Shown: positions 22,048 through 34,603, counted from the stretch's first letter. The stretch: 64,000 nucleotides of DNA from Burkholderiales bacterium (GCA_947508055.1 CANNRR010000002.1:1-64000), one strand, 5' to 3'. The notes: generated by a model not told the origin, from the sequence alone. Numbers and translations: made by a program.

Positions 22048-22899
22048 TCAGTCCGTCTTTTCCAGCGCCAGCAAGCCAGTCGCAGTGTTGGAAATCGGGA
22101 TGTGGTAGTTGCTGTGCACCTTGCGCACACCAGCGCCTGGCCCAGCCGTTAGTGCGGCGCGCATCGCCAGCCACATCAGCAACTCCACCCCTTGCGTGCC
22201 TGCTTTTTCCACGATTTCATGGATGCTGAACTGCGTGGCCCACTGCGGATTGGTCAGCAGGCTTTCCATGAACTGCAGATCGAACGCTTTGTTGATGTGG
22301 CCGGCACGTTCACCATCGAGCTGGTGGCTCAAACCGCCGGAACCGAGCACCGCAACGGTCTTGCTGCTGTCCCAGGAAGCGATGGCATTCCCCACCGCCT
22401 GCCCCATCGCATAGACGCGACTGGCCTTGGGAAGGGGAAACTGCACGGTGTTGATGCAGATCGGCACCACGGTCACAGGGTAGTTGCCTTCGGGGTAGAG
22501 CAATTTCAGTGGTAGCGAGCAGGCGTGATCCACCAGCATCTCCTGGCAACTGACGATGTCGAATTCCTTGTCGATCAGCGTGTTGATGATGTGCCATGAC
22601 AAGTCAACCTCGCCCTGGAGCGGCTCCAAAGAAGGGATGCCCCAGCCCTCGTCCGAGTTCACATATTGCGATGCTGCGCCCACGGCAAAGGTTGGCATCT
22701 TGTCCAGGAAGAAGTTCAGTCCGTGGTCGTTGTAGAAAATGACCATGACATCGGGCTTTATTTCGCCTAGCCACTGCCGAATCGGCGGGAAGCCGTCAAA
22801 GAAAGGTTTCCAGTACGGGTCTTGCTGCAGCCCCTTGTGGATGGCACCGCCAATGGCGGGAATGTGGGATGTGCCTATGCAGCCGATGAGATTTGCCAT
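22048..22899 (-). CDS. pmdB: protocatechuate 4,5-dioxygenase, beta (catalytic) subunit
   Basis: 283 residues of the LigB class III extradiol dioxygenase family. The Fe(II) ligands are expected in CIGTSHIPAIGGAIHKG (His near residue 12), IFYNDHGLNFF (His near 59) and a later Glu. Further blocks are VDLSWHIINTLIDKEFDIVSCQEMLVDHACSLPL and VLGSGGLSHQLDGERAGHINKAFD with the catalytic His. It lies 11 bases after the alpha-subunit gene and is convergent with uraH. Together with pobA at 28157 it gives a 4-hydroxybenzoate to protocatechuate to ring-cleavage route. The lower-pathway genes are not in the window. Confidence 0.93.
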   Translation of the reverse strand: MANLIGCIGTSHIPAIGGAIHKGLQQDPYWKPFFDGFPPIRQWLGEIKPDVMVIFYNDHGLNFFLDKMPTFAVGAASQYVNSDEGWGIPSLEPLQGEVDLSWHIINTLIDKEFDIVSCQEMLVDHACSLPLKLLYPEGNYPVTVVPICINTVQFPLPKASRVYAMGQAVGNAIASWDSSKTVAVLGSGGLSHQLDGERAGHINKAFDLQFMESLLTNPQWATQFSIHEIVEKAGTQGVELLMWLAMRAALTAGPGAGVRKVHSNYHIPISNTATGLLALEKTD

Positions 22900-22910
22900 G
22901 GTGTATTTTC

Positions 22911-23267
22911 TTATTGGTTACCAGCGGCCACGAGCTTGGCCTTGAACTGGTCTTTGGTCATGCCGGTCTGTTGGGCGCCAATGTCCTGCATGTCCAGGCC
23001 AAAGATGCCCGCGAACTTTGCCAGGTAGTAGGCGTTGCCGCCCGCTGCGATCAGTTGCAGCACGTTCTTGGCCCGAATGGCCGCTGCCTGGGGCTCGGTC
23101 AGGCCGTACTTGCGCATGTAGGCCTCCTCGTCCTTCAAAAACTCGGCGCGATTGTCCGCCGTGTTGAATGAAAAGCACATTTTGTTGAGTGCGTAGCCCT
23201 TTTTGGCCTGCTCGCCATCGAAGGGGGTAGTGCCTGGAATAGGGGGCAGGGGTGTTTTGAAAGCCAC
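22911..23267 (-). CDS. pmdA: protocatechuate 4,5-dioxygenase, alpha subunit
   Basis: 118 residues of the LigA family: PPIPGTTPFDGEQAKKGYALNKMCFSFN, then FLKDEEAYMRKYGLTEPQAAAI, then LIAAGGNAYYLAKFAGIFGLDMQDIGAQQTGM. LigA covers the active site of LigB and is needed for activity. The GTG at 23267 is chosen because it sits seven bases after AGGAG; a TTG at 23273 would be too close. It is the first gene of a two-gene unit with pmdB, divergent from the ABC importer operon. Confidence 0.9.
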   Translation of the reverse strand: MAFKTPLPPIPGTTPFDGEQAKKGYALNKMCFSFNTADNRAEFLKDEEAYMRKYGLTEPQAAAIRAKNVLQLIAAGGNAYYLAKFAGIFGLDMQDIGAQQTGMTKDQFKAKLVAAGNQ

Positions 23268-23302
23268 AATCAATCTCCTGTTTTGTCCACAAGACGGTAA
23301 CA

Positions 23303-23332
23303 GTATTCACTTTCACTGCAAAGGATGAATAC
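23303..23332. promoter_or_regulatory. spaced dyad in the pmdAB / ABC-importer divergent promoter
   Basis: GTATTCA and TGAATAC form a 7-bp inverted repeat separated by 16 bases, located 36 bases before the pmdA start. The 220-base region between the divergent genes holds no other dyad I can see. A site for a LysR- or IclR-type aromatic regulator is possible, but no regulator gene is next to it. Confidence 0.35.
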
Positions 23333-23493
23333 ATCAATCATGACGCGTCGCATCGTTGATTAAGATCTGAGCTGGAGGCGGTGAGTTATTCAACATTGGT
23401 ATAACAACGAGACGCAAATCCCCATTACAAAAAGCCGACTTCCCTTCATACTTGTGAAAATCCGAGACCTGATTCCATAACTGGAGACAACCC

Positions 23494-24666
23494 ATGAACA
23501 AAAATGCAATGTTTCGAGCCACAGCGCTCGCACTGGTTGCGCTGAGCGCTACCTATTCAATAGCAGATGACAACGTTTTCAAGATCGGTCTGATCCTGCC
23601 CATGACAGGGCAGCAAGCCAGCACCGGGCGACAGATCGAAGCCGCTGCCCGTCTCTATATGGCCCAGAACGGCGACACGGTGGCCGGCAAAAAGATTCAG
23701 CTCATCGTCAAGGACGACACCACCATTCCTGATGTCACCAAGCGTCTGGCGCAGGAGCTGGTGGTCAATGAGAAAGTGAATGTACTGGCTGGTTTCGGTA
23801 TCACCCCCTCGGCTCTGGCGACGGCACCCATTGCCACCCAGTCCAAAACCCCCATGGTGGTGATGGCTGCTGCGACCAGCAGCATCACCCAAGCCTCGCC
23901 CTATATCGTGCGCACCAGCTTTACGCTGGCCCAGGCGGCTGTGGCGATGGGCGACTGGGCACCCAAGAACGGTATCAAGAAGGTGGTGACCCTGGTCAGT
24001 GACTACGGCCCCGGCATTGATGCCGAAAAGTATTTTATTGAACGACTGCTACTCAATGGTGGCCAGGTGACTGAGTCGCTGCGCGTGCCGATGCGCAGCC
24101 CTGACTTTGCCCCCTTCCTGCAAAAAGTACGTGACCAGAAGCCCGATGCGCTGTTTGTGTTTGTTCCGTCTGGCGCAGGTGCGGCGGTGATGAAGCAGTT
24201 TCTCGAACGCGGCATGGACAAGGCCGGGATCAAGCTGATTGGAACCGGTGACGTGACCGATGACGACCAACTCAACGACATGGGCGATGGCGCCTTGAAC
24301 GTGGTCACCTCGCACCACTATTCGGCAGCACACCCGTCTGCCATGAACAAGAAGTTTGTCGAGGCTTTCCAGAAAGCCAACAAGGGTATGCGTCCCAACT
24401 TCATGGCTGTGGGCGGCTATGACGGCATGCGTGTGATTTACGAAGCGCTCAGGGCCAGCAAGGGCCTGGGCGCAGGGGACGGATTGTTGGCGTCCATGAA
24501 GGGCCAGATTTTCGAGAGCCCGCGTGGCCCCATGTTCATTGACAGCCAAACCCGTGACGTGGTGCACAACATCTACCTGCGAAAAGTGCAGCGTCAAGAC
24601 GGGCATCTCCACAACGTTGAGTTTGAGGCCATCAAGGACGTCAAGGATCCTGGCAAGCACAAGTAG
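23494..24666 (+). CDS. ABC transporter periplasmic substrate-binding protein (aromatic acid type)
   Basis: 390 residues. A signal peptide covers residues 1-24 (cleavage near ATYSIADD). The rest is a Peripla_BP_6 (leucine/amide-type) binding fold starting FKIGLILPMTGQQASTGRQIEAAARLY, with VNVLAGFGITPSALATAPIA and KKVVTLVSDYGPGIDAEKYF. It heads a plus-strand operon of two permeases, two ATPases and pobA, divergent from pmdAB, so 4-hydroxybenzoate or a related aromatic acid is the likely ligand, as for the Hba transporter of Rhodopseudomonas. The binding pocket cannot be read directly. Start ATG 23494 follows a GGAG site. Confidence 0.9.
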   Translation: MNKNAMFRATALALVALSATYSIADDNVFKIGLILPMTGQQASTGRQIEAAARLYMAQNGDTVAGKKIQLIVKDDTTIPDVTKRLAQELVVNEKVNVLAGFGITPSALATAPIATQSKTPMVVMAAATSSITQASPYIVRTSFTLAQAAVAMGDWAPKNGIKKVVTLVSDYGPGIDAEKYFIERLLLNGGQVTESLRVPMRSPDFAPFLQKVRDQKPDALFVFVPSGAGAAVMKQFLERGMDKAGIKLIGTGDVTDDDQLNDMGDGALNVVTSHHYSAAHPSAMNKKFVEAFQKANKGMRPNFMAVGGYDGMRVIYEALRASKGLGAGDGLLASMKGQIFESPRGPMFIDSQTRDVVHNIYLRKVQRQDGHLHNVEFEAIKDVKDPGKHK

Positions 24667-24690
24667 CAGGGGGTGTGTGGCTAGCGTCCC

Positions 24691-25563
24691 ATGCTGACCA
24701 TTCTCTTTGACGGCATCGCCTACGGCATGTTGTTGTTCATCCTGGCCGTGGGCCTGGCCGTGACCATGGGGTTGATGAATTTCATCAATCTGGCACACGG
24801 CGCGTTTGCCATGGTGGGCGGCTATATCACCGTGTTGCTGATGCAAAAGATGGATGTGCCGTTTCTGGTATGCCTGCCACTCGCCTTCGTTGGAACTGCC
24901 TTGTTGGGTGGCATTCTGGAGCGCACGCTGTACCGCCCGCTGTACCACAAGCCCCACCTGGATCAAGTGCTGTTTTCCATCGGACTGACCTTCATGGCCG
25001 TTGCCACGGCGACCTACTTCATTGGCTCCAGCCAGCAAAACGTGCAATTGCCCGAGTGGCTAAAGGGCCGCACTGAACTAGGAGAGGGCGCCTGGATGCT
25101 CGGCATGGGCCACTATCGTCTGTTCATCATTGCCGTCTGCGCGGCATTGACCATGGGCCTGCAATATGTGCTGTCCAAGACTCGTTTTGGTAGCCACCTG
25201 CGCGCAGCGGTGGACGACCAGCGCGTGGCGGCTGGGCTGGGCATCAATGTGAATACGGTTTTTCTGGGTACCTTTGCCGTCGGTTCGGGTCTGGCCGGTC
25301 TGGGTGGTGCGTTGGGTGCTGAAGTGCTGGGGCTGGACCCGAGCTTCCCGCTCAAGTTCATGATCTATTTCCTGATCGTGGTGGCGGTGGGTGGTACCTC
25401 CAGCATCACCGGGCCGTTGTTGGCTGCGTTGTTGCTCGGTGTGGCTGACGTGGCGGGCAAGTACTTCATCCCCAAGATGGGAGGCTTCATTGTGTATAGC
25501 CTGACGATCGCAATTTTGATCTGGCGCCCGCAAGGCCTGTTTGTCCGAAAAGGGGGCAAGTGA
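24691..25563 (+). CDS. ABC transporter permease, LivH type
   Basis: 290 residues with about eight hydrophobic segments. It has the LivH family start LFDGIAYGMLLFILAVGLAVTMGLMNFINLAHGAFAMVG and the EAA-like loop RAAVDDQRVAAGLGINVNTVFLGTFAVGSGLAGLGGALGA, and ends in LIWRPQGLFVRKGGK. It begins 24 bases after the binding-protein gene and is immediately followed by the second permease (TGA then GTG). It forms one half of the membrane channel of the predicted aromatic-acid importer. Confidence 0.92.
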   Translation: MLTILFDGIAYGMLLFILAVGLAVTMGLMNFINLAHGAFAMVGGYITVLLMQKMDVPFLVCLPLAFVGTALLGGILERTLYRPLYHKPHLDQVLFSIGLTFMAVATATYFIGSSQQNVQLPEWLKGRTELGEGAWMLGMGHYRLFIIAVCAALTMGLQYVLSKTRFGSHLRAAVDDQRVAAGLGINVNTVFLGTFAVGSGLAGLGGALGAEVLGLDPSFPLKFMIYFLIVVAVGGTSSITGPLLAALLLGVADVAGKYFIPKMGGFIVYSLTIAILIWRPQGLFVRKGGK

Positions 25564-26541
25564 GTGAGCGCTGCCCAAAACACCCTGCTCAGTAGTAGCC
25601 GCTGGAAGCGTTGGGAATACCTGTTGTGGGCCCTGGCGCTGGCCGTACCCTTGCTGCTCCCCAGCCATGCATTGATCGTCAACGAGATCGCCATCGTCGC
25701 CCTGTTCGCGCTGGCACTCGACCTGATTTTGGGCTACACCGGCATCGTGTCGCTGGGGCACGCCGCGTTCTTTGGAATGGGGGCGTACTCCGCAGCACTA
25801 TTTGCCAAGTTGGTGATGCCCGACCCCTTGCTGGGCCTGTTGGTGGGCGTGGCAAGTGCTACGGTGTTGGGCGCCCTGTGCAGTGCCACCATCCTGCGCG
25901 GCACGGACCTGACCCGCCTGATGGTGACACTGGGTGTGGGCCTGATTTTGATGGAACTGGCCAACAAGCTCGACTGGCTGACCGGTGGTGCGGACGGGTT
26001 GCAGGGCGTGGTCATGGGGCCACTGCTGGGCCAGTTTGAGTTTGACCTGTATGGCAAGACGGCGGCCTGGTATTCCATGACCGTGTTGCTGTTGGTGTTT
26101 GTGGTGGCACGGCGCTTTGTAAATTCACCCTTTGGCGCCACGCTCAAGGCCATTCGCGACAACCGCTTGCGCGCCATGGCCATTGGCATTCCGGTGAACA
26201 GTCGGCTGGTTGTGGTCTATACCGTGGCGGCCGCAGTCGCTGGTGCAGCGGGTGCCTTGCTGGCGCAAACCACTGGCTTTGCATCTCTTGACGTGTTTGA
26301 GTTTCACCGCTCGGCCGACGTCATGCTGATCCTGGTGATCGGGGGTGTGGGGTGGCTCTACGGTGGCATCGTGGGGGCCGTTGTGTTCAAGCTGATGCAG
26401 GACGCGATATCGAGCATCACCCCCGAGTACTGGACCTTTTGGATTGGCCTCTTTTTGGTAGTACTGGTGTCGGTCGGTCGCGAGCGTCTGATACGGCCCT
26501 GGACCTGGTTTGGTCGCGGCTCCAGTCGAGATCGGCCATGA
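25564..26541 (+). CDS. ABC transporter permease, LivM type
   Basis: 325 residues with about nine hydrophobic segments. Family motifs are ALALDLILGYTGIVSLGHAAFFGMGAYSAAL and LKAIRDNRLRAMAIGIPVNSRLVVVYTVAAAVAGAAGALLAQ, then VLILVIGGVGWLYGGIVGA-like glycine-rich sequence. The start is GTG 25564, directly after the LivH-type stop codon. Its end overlaps the next ATPase gene in an ATGA. It forms the second channel half of the importer. Confidence 0.92.
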   Translation: MSAAQNTLLSSSRWKRWEYLLWALALAVPLLLPSHALIVNEIAIVALFALALDLILGYTGIVSLGHAAFFGMGAYSAALFAKLVMPDPLLGLLVGVASATVLGALCSATILRGTDLTRLMVTLGVGLILMELANKLDWLTGGADGLQGVVMGPLLGQFEFDLYGKTAAWYSMTVLLLVFVVARRFVNSPFGATLKAIRDNRLRAMAIGIPVNSRLVVVYTVAAAVAGAAGALLAQTTGFASLDVFEFHRSADVMLILVIGGVGWLYGGIVGAVVFKLMQDAISSITPEYWTFWIGLFLVVLVSVGRERLIRPWTWFGRGSSRDRP

Positions 26542-27395
26542 GTGCCAGCATCGCGATGAACGCCGAAGATACCGTGCTGTCGGCACAGGGTTTGGTCATG
26601 CGTTTTGGCGGCATCACGGCCACCAACAACGTTACGCTCAATCTAAAGAGGGGCGCGCGCCATGCGCTGATTGGCCCCAACGGCGCGGGCAAGACGACGT
26701 TGATCAATCTGTTGACCGGCGTGCTGCAGCCGACCGAAGGAAAAATCATTTTGGACGGCGTTGACATCACCACACTGGCGCCTCATAAGCGGGTCGGGCG
26801 CGGCATGGTGCGCACCTTTCAGATCAACCAGTTGTTCGACACGCTGACTCCGCTGGAGACGCTGACCATGGTAGTGTCGCAACGGCATGGCCTTGGTGGG
26901 CAGTGGTGGCGTGCGCTGGGTTCGTCCAAAAAAATCACTGAGCGTTGCGAGCAACTGCTGCAGCAGTTTCACCTGACCGCGGTGATGGACCAGCAAACCC
27001 GGGTGCTGGCTTACGGTAAACGTCGTCTGCTGGAGATAGCGATTGCTCTGGCGTGCGAGCCACGCGTTCTACTGCTCGATGAGCCGGTGGCTGGTGTGCC
27101 TGCAGGCGAGCGCGAAGAGTTGCTGCAAACCGTGGCCGCGTTGCCACCCGATGTATCCATTCTCCTGATCGAGCACGACATGGACCTGGTTTTCAGCTTT
27201 TCCAAGTTCATGACCGTACTGGTCAACGGCACGGTGCTGACCGAAGGCGAACCCCAGCAGATTGCCAACGACTCTCGAGTCAAAACGGTGTATCTGGGTC
27301 ATGGCGACGAGATCAACGATGACCTGAACGGCATGGGGGCAGATTTCAACACCGTGCCACCCCAAGGTGAAGCAGGAGGACTAACCCGTGGGTGA
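26538..27395 (+). CDS. ABC transporter ATP-binding protein, LivG type
   Basis: 285 residues. Walker A is GPNGAGKTT and Walker B is RVLLLDEPVAG, with the LivG-specific RTFQINQLFDTLTPLETL. The signature motif is LAYGKRRLLEIAIAL in place of the more common LSYGQQRRLEIARAL, a tolerable variant. The ATG at 26538 overlaps the permease stop (ATGA); a longer upstream frame lies inside the permease and is not used. The last ~35 residues (DEINDDLNGMGADFNTVPPQG) are an unusual acidic/Gly tail. Its end overlaps the next ATPase by 8 bases. Confidence 0.92.
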   Translation: MSASIAMNAEDTVLSAQGLVMRFGGITATNNVTLNLKRGARHALIGPNGAGKTTLINLLTGVLQPTEGKIILDGVDITTLAPHKRVGRGMVRTFQINQLFDTLTPLETLTMVVSQRHGLGGQWWRALGSSKKITERCEQLLQQFHLTAVMDQQTRVLAYGKRRLLEIAIALACEPRVLLLDEPVAGVPAGEREELLQTVAALPPDVSILLIEHDMDLVFSFSKFMTVLVNGTVLTEGEPQQIANDSRVKTVYLGHGDEINDDLNGMGADFNTVPPQGEAGGLTRG

Positions 27396-28125
27396 GTTGC
27401 TCAAGGTTGAAGAGTTGAGCGCAGGCTATGGCGAGGCCGTCGTTTTACATGGCATATCACTGTCGATCCATGAGGGCCAAACGCTGGCATTGCTGGGTCG
27501 CAACGGTACCGGCAAGACCACGCTGATCAATACCCTGGTCGGCGCCACGCGCCAGCATGGCGGAATGGTCACTCTGGGCGTCGGATCATCTGGCGTGGCG
27601 CTGCACAAGCTGCCCTCGCATGAACGCGCGGCTGCGGGCATCGGCTGGGTGCCCCAGGAGCGCAATATCTTCAGGTCGCTGACGGTGGACGAAAACCTGA
27701 CCGCCGTTGCACGCCCCGCACGAGCGGGTCGCACCAGCAGAGCGTGGACGCCCGAGCGCGTGTACGGGCTGTTTCCCCGCCTGGCAGAACGCAAGAGCAA
27801 TTTGGGCACGCAACTTTCGGGTGGTGAGCAGCAAATGCTGGCGCTGGGCCGCGCGCTGGTGTTGAATCCGACCTTGCTGCTGCTCGATGAGCCGTGCGAG
27901 GGTCTGGCGCCCATCATCGTACAGGAGCTGTTACGCGCCATTCGTCGCATTACTCGCGACGAAGGCCTGTCCGCCATCATCGTTGAGCAGCACCCGCAAG
28001 CGATTTTGGCGATCTCGGATACGACGGCTGTGCTGGACCGTGGCACTGTGGTTTACAGCGGAACCGCGCACAGCCTGCAACAGCAACCCGCGCTGCTCGA
28101 CAAGCTACTGGGAGTTGCGCGTTGA
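27388..28125 (+). CDS. ABC transporter ATP-binding protein, LivF type
   Basis: 245 residues. Walker A is GRNGTGKTT, the signature is LSGGEQQMLALGRALVLNP and Walker B is LLLLDEPCEGLAP. LivF features YGEAVVLHGISLSIHEGQTLALLG and VPQERNIFRSLTVDENLT are present. Start GTG 27388 overlaps the LivG-type gene by 8 bases. It completes a five-component importer whose operon continues, after 31 bases, with pobA, the first enzyme acting on the presumed substrate. Confidence 0.92.
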   Translation: MGELLKVEELSAGYGEAVVLHGISLSIHEGQTLALLGRNGTGKTTLINTLVGATRQHGGMVTLGVGSSGVALHKLPSHERAAAGIGWVPQERNIFRSLTVDENLTAVARPARAGRTSRAWTPERVYGLFPRLAERKSNLGTQLSGGEQQMLALGRALVLNPTLLLLDEPCEGLAPIIVQELLRAIRRITRDEGLSAIIVEQHPQAILAISDTTAVLDRGTVVYSGTAHSLQQQPALLDKLLGVAR

Positions 28126-28147
28126 AGCACCATTTTCGAAACCCTGA

Positions 28148-29341
<1,194 letters not shown>

Positions 29342-29378
29342 CCGCCGATAACCAAAAAACAACCGAGGAGCACGCACC

Positions 29379-29957
29379 ATGGTGCCGACCAGTATTCAGA
29401 TTATTCGTGAAGAACACAGCACATTGGCGGCCATGCTGCGTTCCTTTGGCATGCTGGTGGAGCGGGGCCCGGCCACTGACCCAGACACTTTTTTTGACGT
29501 TCTGGGCGCCATGCTTTTCTACGTCGACGAGTTTCCCGAGCGACTGCACCACCCCAAGGAGTCCGAATTGCTGTTCCCCCGGGTGGCACGCCTGGTTCCC
29601 GAGGCAACGGGGCTGATAACCCGCCTGGACAAGGATCACGAAAAGGGCGAGTCTGCAGTGCGCGAACTGAATCATCTGCTGCAGGCCTGGGAACTGATTG
29701 GCGACTCACGCCGTGCTGCGTTCGAGGCGGCCGCAAAGAACTACCTGAGTTTCTATCTGGAGCACATGCGCCTGGAAGAAACCGTCATCATTCCGGCTGC
29801 CCTGAAGGTGTTGAGCGAAGCCGACTGGGTCGAGTTGGACGCCGCTTTTGCCACCAATTGCGACCCGCTGACCGGCAGCACGCCACGTGACCCAATCTAC
29901 GACCGCCTGTTCACCCGCATCGTGACCCGGGCGCCCGCTCCCATCGGCCTGGGCTAG
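29379..29957 (+). CDS. hemerythrin HHE-domain protein
   Basis: 192 residues. The four-helix HHE domain shows metal-ligand-like residues IREEHSTLAAML, ERLHHPKESELLFPR, RLDKDHEKGESAVREL and YLEHMRLEETVIIPAAL. It lies 37 bases after pobA on the same strand and could be co-transcribed. A link between a hemerythrin-like protein and aromatic hydroxylation is not established; oxygen or iron handling would fit, but this is inference. The last ~40 residues (DPLTGSTPRDPIYDRLFTRI) lie outside the domain. Confidence 0.85.
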   Translation: MVPTSIQIIREEHSTLAAMLRSFGMLVERGPATDPDTFFDVLGAMLFYVDEFPERLHHPKESELLFPRVARLVPEATGLITRLDKDHEKGESAVRELNHLLQAWELIGDSRRAAFEAAAKNYLSFYLEHMRLEETVIIPAALKVLSEADWVELDAAFATNCDPLTGSTPRDPIYDRLFTRIVTRAPAPIGLG

Positions 29958-29997
29958 GTCCACCCCTAACCCCTCGCAGGCTGCTCAGGCAAGAGGA

Positions 29998-31002
29998 TCA
30001 GAAGCTTTCTGTATCCACTTCATGGCTGGATTGGGCGTTGTAGCGGGGGCCTGCCACCGTGTGTTGGTTGATCAGCCCGTCCAGTTCGGTCATGATGGCC
30101 ACGCTCAAGGACACGTTGACCGCGTCCAGGTCTTCGGCCAGATGCGACACGCTGGTGGTGCCTGGTATGGGAATGATGTACTCGCCACGGTGCAGCAACC
30201 ACGCAATGGCCAACTGTGCGGGCGTGCAACCCAGAGCCTTGGCCACTTGCAAGTAGGCGGGCAGCAACCTGAGGTTGGCCGCGTAGGTGTCGGACGCAAA
30301 GCGCGGCATGGTGCGGCGAATGTCTCCGGCGTCCAGCGTGTCCACGTCCTGCAATTTACCGCACAGAAATCCACGCGCCACCGGACTGAAAGCCACAAAG
30401 GCCACACCCAGTTCTTTGCAGGCATCCAGCACCGCAATCTCGGGATTGCGCGTCCAAAGCGAATACTCCGATTGCACCGCCGCAATTGGGTACTCGGCAT
30501 GCGCTTTGCGCAAGGTCGCGGCGGATACCTCCGACAGGCCAATGCTGCGGATGTTCCCCTTGCGCACCATTTCACCCAGAGCGCCCACGCTTTCTTCAAT
30601 GGGCACAGCCTTGTCCCAGCGGTGCAGGTAGTAAAGATCAATCACATCGGTCTGCAGGCGGCGCAGACTGTCTTCGCAGGTCTTGCGCAGTGTCTGCGGA
30701 CGCCCGTCAATCACGCGCAACAGCTTGCCATCGCCATTTACGTCCAGCCCTTGCATGCCACACTTGCTGGCCAGGGTGATCTTGTGACGGTGCGGCTTCA
30801 TAACTCTCCCCACCAACGTCTCGTTGGCACCAAAACCGTAGAGTGCGGCCGTGTCAAACAGCGTGACGCCAGCGTCCAACGCTGACAGGAGCACGCGTTC
30901 GCCTTGCTCCGCGGACGCCGGCACGCCATAAGCGTGGCTGAGGTTCATACAACCCACGCCGATGGCGGAGACTTGAAAGGGGCCAAGTGTGCGGTGTTGC
31001 AT
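29998..31002 (-). CDS. aldo/keto reductase
   Basis: 334 residues, a full-length (beta/alpha)8 NADPH-dependent oxidoreductase. The catalytic tetrad is visible: Asp in GVTLFDTAALYG with its Tyr, Lys in ITLASKCG, and His in LYYLHRWDKAVP. The cofactor region has AFSPVARGFLCGKL and IPIPGTTSVSHLAEDLDAVNV. It resembles the YajO/YghZ-like group that reduces aldehydes. It stands alone, convergent with the hemerythrin-domain gene and divergent from miaB. Substrate unknown. Confidence 0.92.
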   Translation of the reverse strand: MQHRTLGPFQVSAIGVGCMNLSHAYGVPASAEQGERVLLSALDAGVTLFDTAALYGFGANETLVGRVMKPHRHKITLASKCGMQGLDVNGDGKLLRVIDGRPQTLRKTCEDSLRRLQTDVIDLYYLHRWDKAVPIEESVGALGEMVRKGNIRSIGLSEVSAATLRKAHAEYPIAAVQSEYSLWTRNPEIAVLDACKELGVAFVAFSPVARGFLCGKLQDVDTLDAGDIRRTMPRFASDTYAANLRLLPAYLQVAKALGCTPAQLAIAWLLHRGEYIIPIPGTTSVSHLAEDLDAVNVSLSVAIMTELDGLINQHTVAGPRYNAQSSHEVDTESF

Positions 31003-31335
31003 GCCAGGTGCTAGAGAAAATAGAGCCTAGTTTAGGGGGTCGGAGGCTCGTGGCCGACTGCGTGGCGGAATGGCACTTGAGTGCCGCACATTTGTCCAGT
31101 AACAGCATTCTCCTGACGGACAATCTCTTGTAAATCAACGATAGTGGCTAGGTGCTGATAATCAGTCACTGGACACACACTATGAATCTCTGTACCAAGC
31201 TGCCCGCACGGTGCACCCAGCAGAACAAAGTACGACTATATTTGCTGCCCATATTCACAAGGAAAATGGGCTATAACCGTCGCCAATACGGCGTAAGACG
31301 CTACTAAATTAATAGCAATTTGCAAAACACCCACC
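31003..31335. other. intergenic region between aldo/keto reductase and miaB genes
   Basis: 333 bases without a convincing gene. It is less GC-rich than its surroundings and should hold the divergent promoters of both genes. Near the miaB end, GCTACTAAATTAATAGCAATTTG (31301-31323, shown here as one short stretch of blocks GCTACTA and ATAGCAAT) matches the terminal part of repeat family A. An imperfect dyad AGTGGCT / AGTCACT lies near 31143-31171. I see no tRNA or riboswitch. Confidence 0.5.
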
Positions 31336-32691
31336 ATGACCAAAAAAGTATTCATCAAGACCTTCGGCTGCCAGATGAATGAGTACGACTCGAACAAAAT
31401 GGCCGATGTGCTGGGCGCCGCCCAGGGCTACGAACCGACCGAGAACGTGGATGAGGCCGACCTGATTCTTTTCAACACGTGCTCGGTGCGCGAGAAGGCG
31501 CAGGAAAAGGTGTTCTCCGACCTGGGCCGCGTGCGCCATCTGGCGAAGAAGGGCGTACTCATCGGTGTTGGCGGCTGTGTGGCCAGCCAGGAAGGTGCTG
31601 AAATCATCAAACGCGCTCCGTTTGTGGACCTGGTATTTGGCCCGCAAACCCTGCACCGTCTGCCGGAGATGATCAACGCCCGCAGAGCGCTGAACCGTGC
31701 GCAAGTGGATATCAGCTTCCCTGAAATTGAAAAGTTCGACCATTTGCCCCCGGCCAAGGTGGACGGCGCATCTGCCTTCGTTAGCATCATGGAAGGCTGC
31801 TCCAAATACTGCAGCTACTGCGTCGTTCCCTACACCCGCGGTGAGGAGGTCAGTCGCCCATTTGAAGACCTGCTGGTTGAAGTGGCGGGGCTGGCCGACC
31901 AGGGCGTGAAAGAAATCAATCTACTCGGTCAGAACGTGAACGCCTGGCGCGCCAGAATGATTGGCGACCCCGCTGCCCGGTCTGGCGAGATGGCCGACTT
32001 TGCGACCTTGCTGGAGTACGTCGCCGACATCCCCGGCATCGAACGCATCCGATACACCACCAGTCACCCAAACGAGTTCACCCCCTCGCTGATCGCCGCC
32101 TACGACAAGATTCCCAAGCTGGTGAGCCACCTGCACTTGCCGGTACAGCATGGCAGCGACAAGATTCTGATGGCCATGAAACGCGGCTACACGGCCATGG
32201 AATACAAGAGCACGGTGCGCAAGTTGCGCGCCATACGCCCCGACATGGCCTTGAGCTCCGATTTCATCGTCGGCTTTCCGGGCGAGACCGACGACGACTT
32301 CAACAAGATGATGAAGGTGATCGATGACGTAGGGTTTGACAACAGTTTCAGCTTCATCTTCAGCCCACGCCCGGGCACACCGGCCGCCAACCTGGCAGAC
32401 GGTACGCCACATGACGTGAAACTACGCCGTTTGCAGCATTTGCAAGGGATCATCAATGCCAACATTGCCCGCATCAGCGAGAGCCGACTGGGCACCGTGC
32501 AGCGCATCTTGGTGCAAGGCGTTTCCAAACGCGACGCCACAGAACTGATGGGCCGCACCGAGTGCAACCGGGTCGTGAACTTTGCTGCGCCAGCGCGTCT
32601 GGTGGGACAACTGGTCGATGTGCGCATCACTGAGACACGCATCTATACCTTGCGCGGCGAGGTGATCACTGCGGCCATGGTCACCGGGTAG
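31336..32691 (+). CDS. miaB: tRNA-2-methylthio-N6-dimethylallyladenosine synthase
   Basis: 451 residues, a radical-SAM methylthiotransferase acting on A37 of tRNAs that read U-starting codons. The N-terminal UPF0004 domain has cluster cysteines at 12 ([10 protein letters not shown]), 49 (NTCSVREKA) and 81 (GGCVASQEG). The radical-SAM motif CSKYCSYC has Cys 155, 159 and 162, followed by [13 protein letters not shown]. The C-terminal TRAM domain begins near 385 and ends [14 protein letters not shown] short extra stretch ([19 protein letters not shown]) sits after GQNVNA. Full-length and typical of Burkholderiales. Confidence 0.96.
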   Translation: MTKKVFIKTFGCQMNEYDSNKMADVLGAAQGYEPTENVDEADLILFNTCSVREKAQEKVFSDLGRVRHLAKKGVLIGVGGCVASQEGAEIIKRAPFVDLVFGPQTLHRLPEMINARRALNRAQVDISFPEIEKFDHLPPAKVDGASAFVSIMEGCSKYCSYCVVPYTRGEEVSRPFEDLLVEVAGLADQGVKEINLLGQNVNAWRARMIGDPAARSGEMADFATLLEYVADIPGIERIRYTTSHPNEFTPSLIAAYDKIPKLVSHLHLPVQHGSDKILMAMKRGYTAMEYKSTVRKLRAIRPDMALSSDFIVGFPGETDDDFNKMMKVIDDVGFDNSFSFIFSPRPGTPAANLADGTPHDVKLRRLQHLQGIINANIARISESRLGTVQRILVQGVSKRDATELMGRTECNRVVNFAAPARLVGQLVDVRITETRIYTLRGEVITAAMVTG

Positions 32692-32813
32692 GACTGCGGT
32701 AAGAGTCGCGCCCTAACTCCACACCAATCTTCCACGAAAAGAATTTATCAACAAAGTGACCCAAAAGTTATCCTGCATCAATAAAGATGCTTGTTAACTA
32801 CAACTTATTCTAG

Positions 32814-34589
<1,776 letters not shown>

Positions 34590-34603
34590 TCGACACAACA
34601 TAA

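Noticed and set aside
24049-25047. A 332-codon minus-strand frame across the binding-protein and permease genes
   Set aside because: It spans two convincing transporter genes on the other strand and is His/Gln-rich without motifs.
31090-31320. A small RNA or extra gene between the aldo/keto reductase and miaB
   Set aside because: No terminator-like hairpin with a T-run, no conserved RNA motif and no convincing coding frame.
32780-32812. TTGTTAACTACAA before nirS as an FNR/DNR box
   Set aside because: The half-sites are TTGT/ACAA with an odd spacing of five, not TTGAT-N4-ATCAA; support is too weak to annotate.
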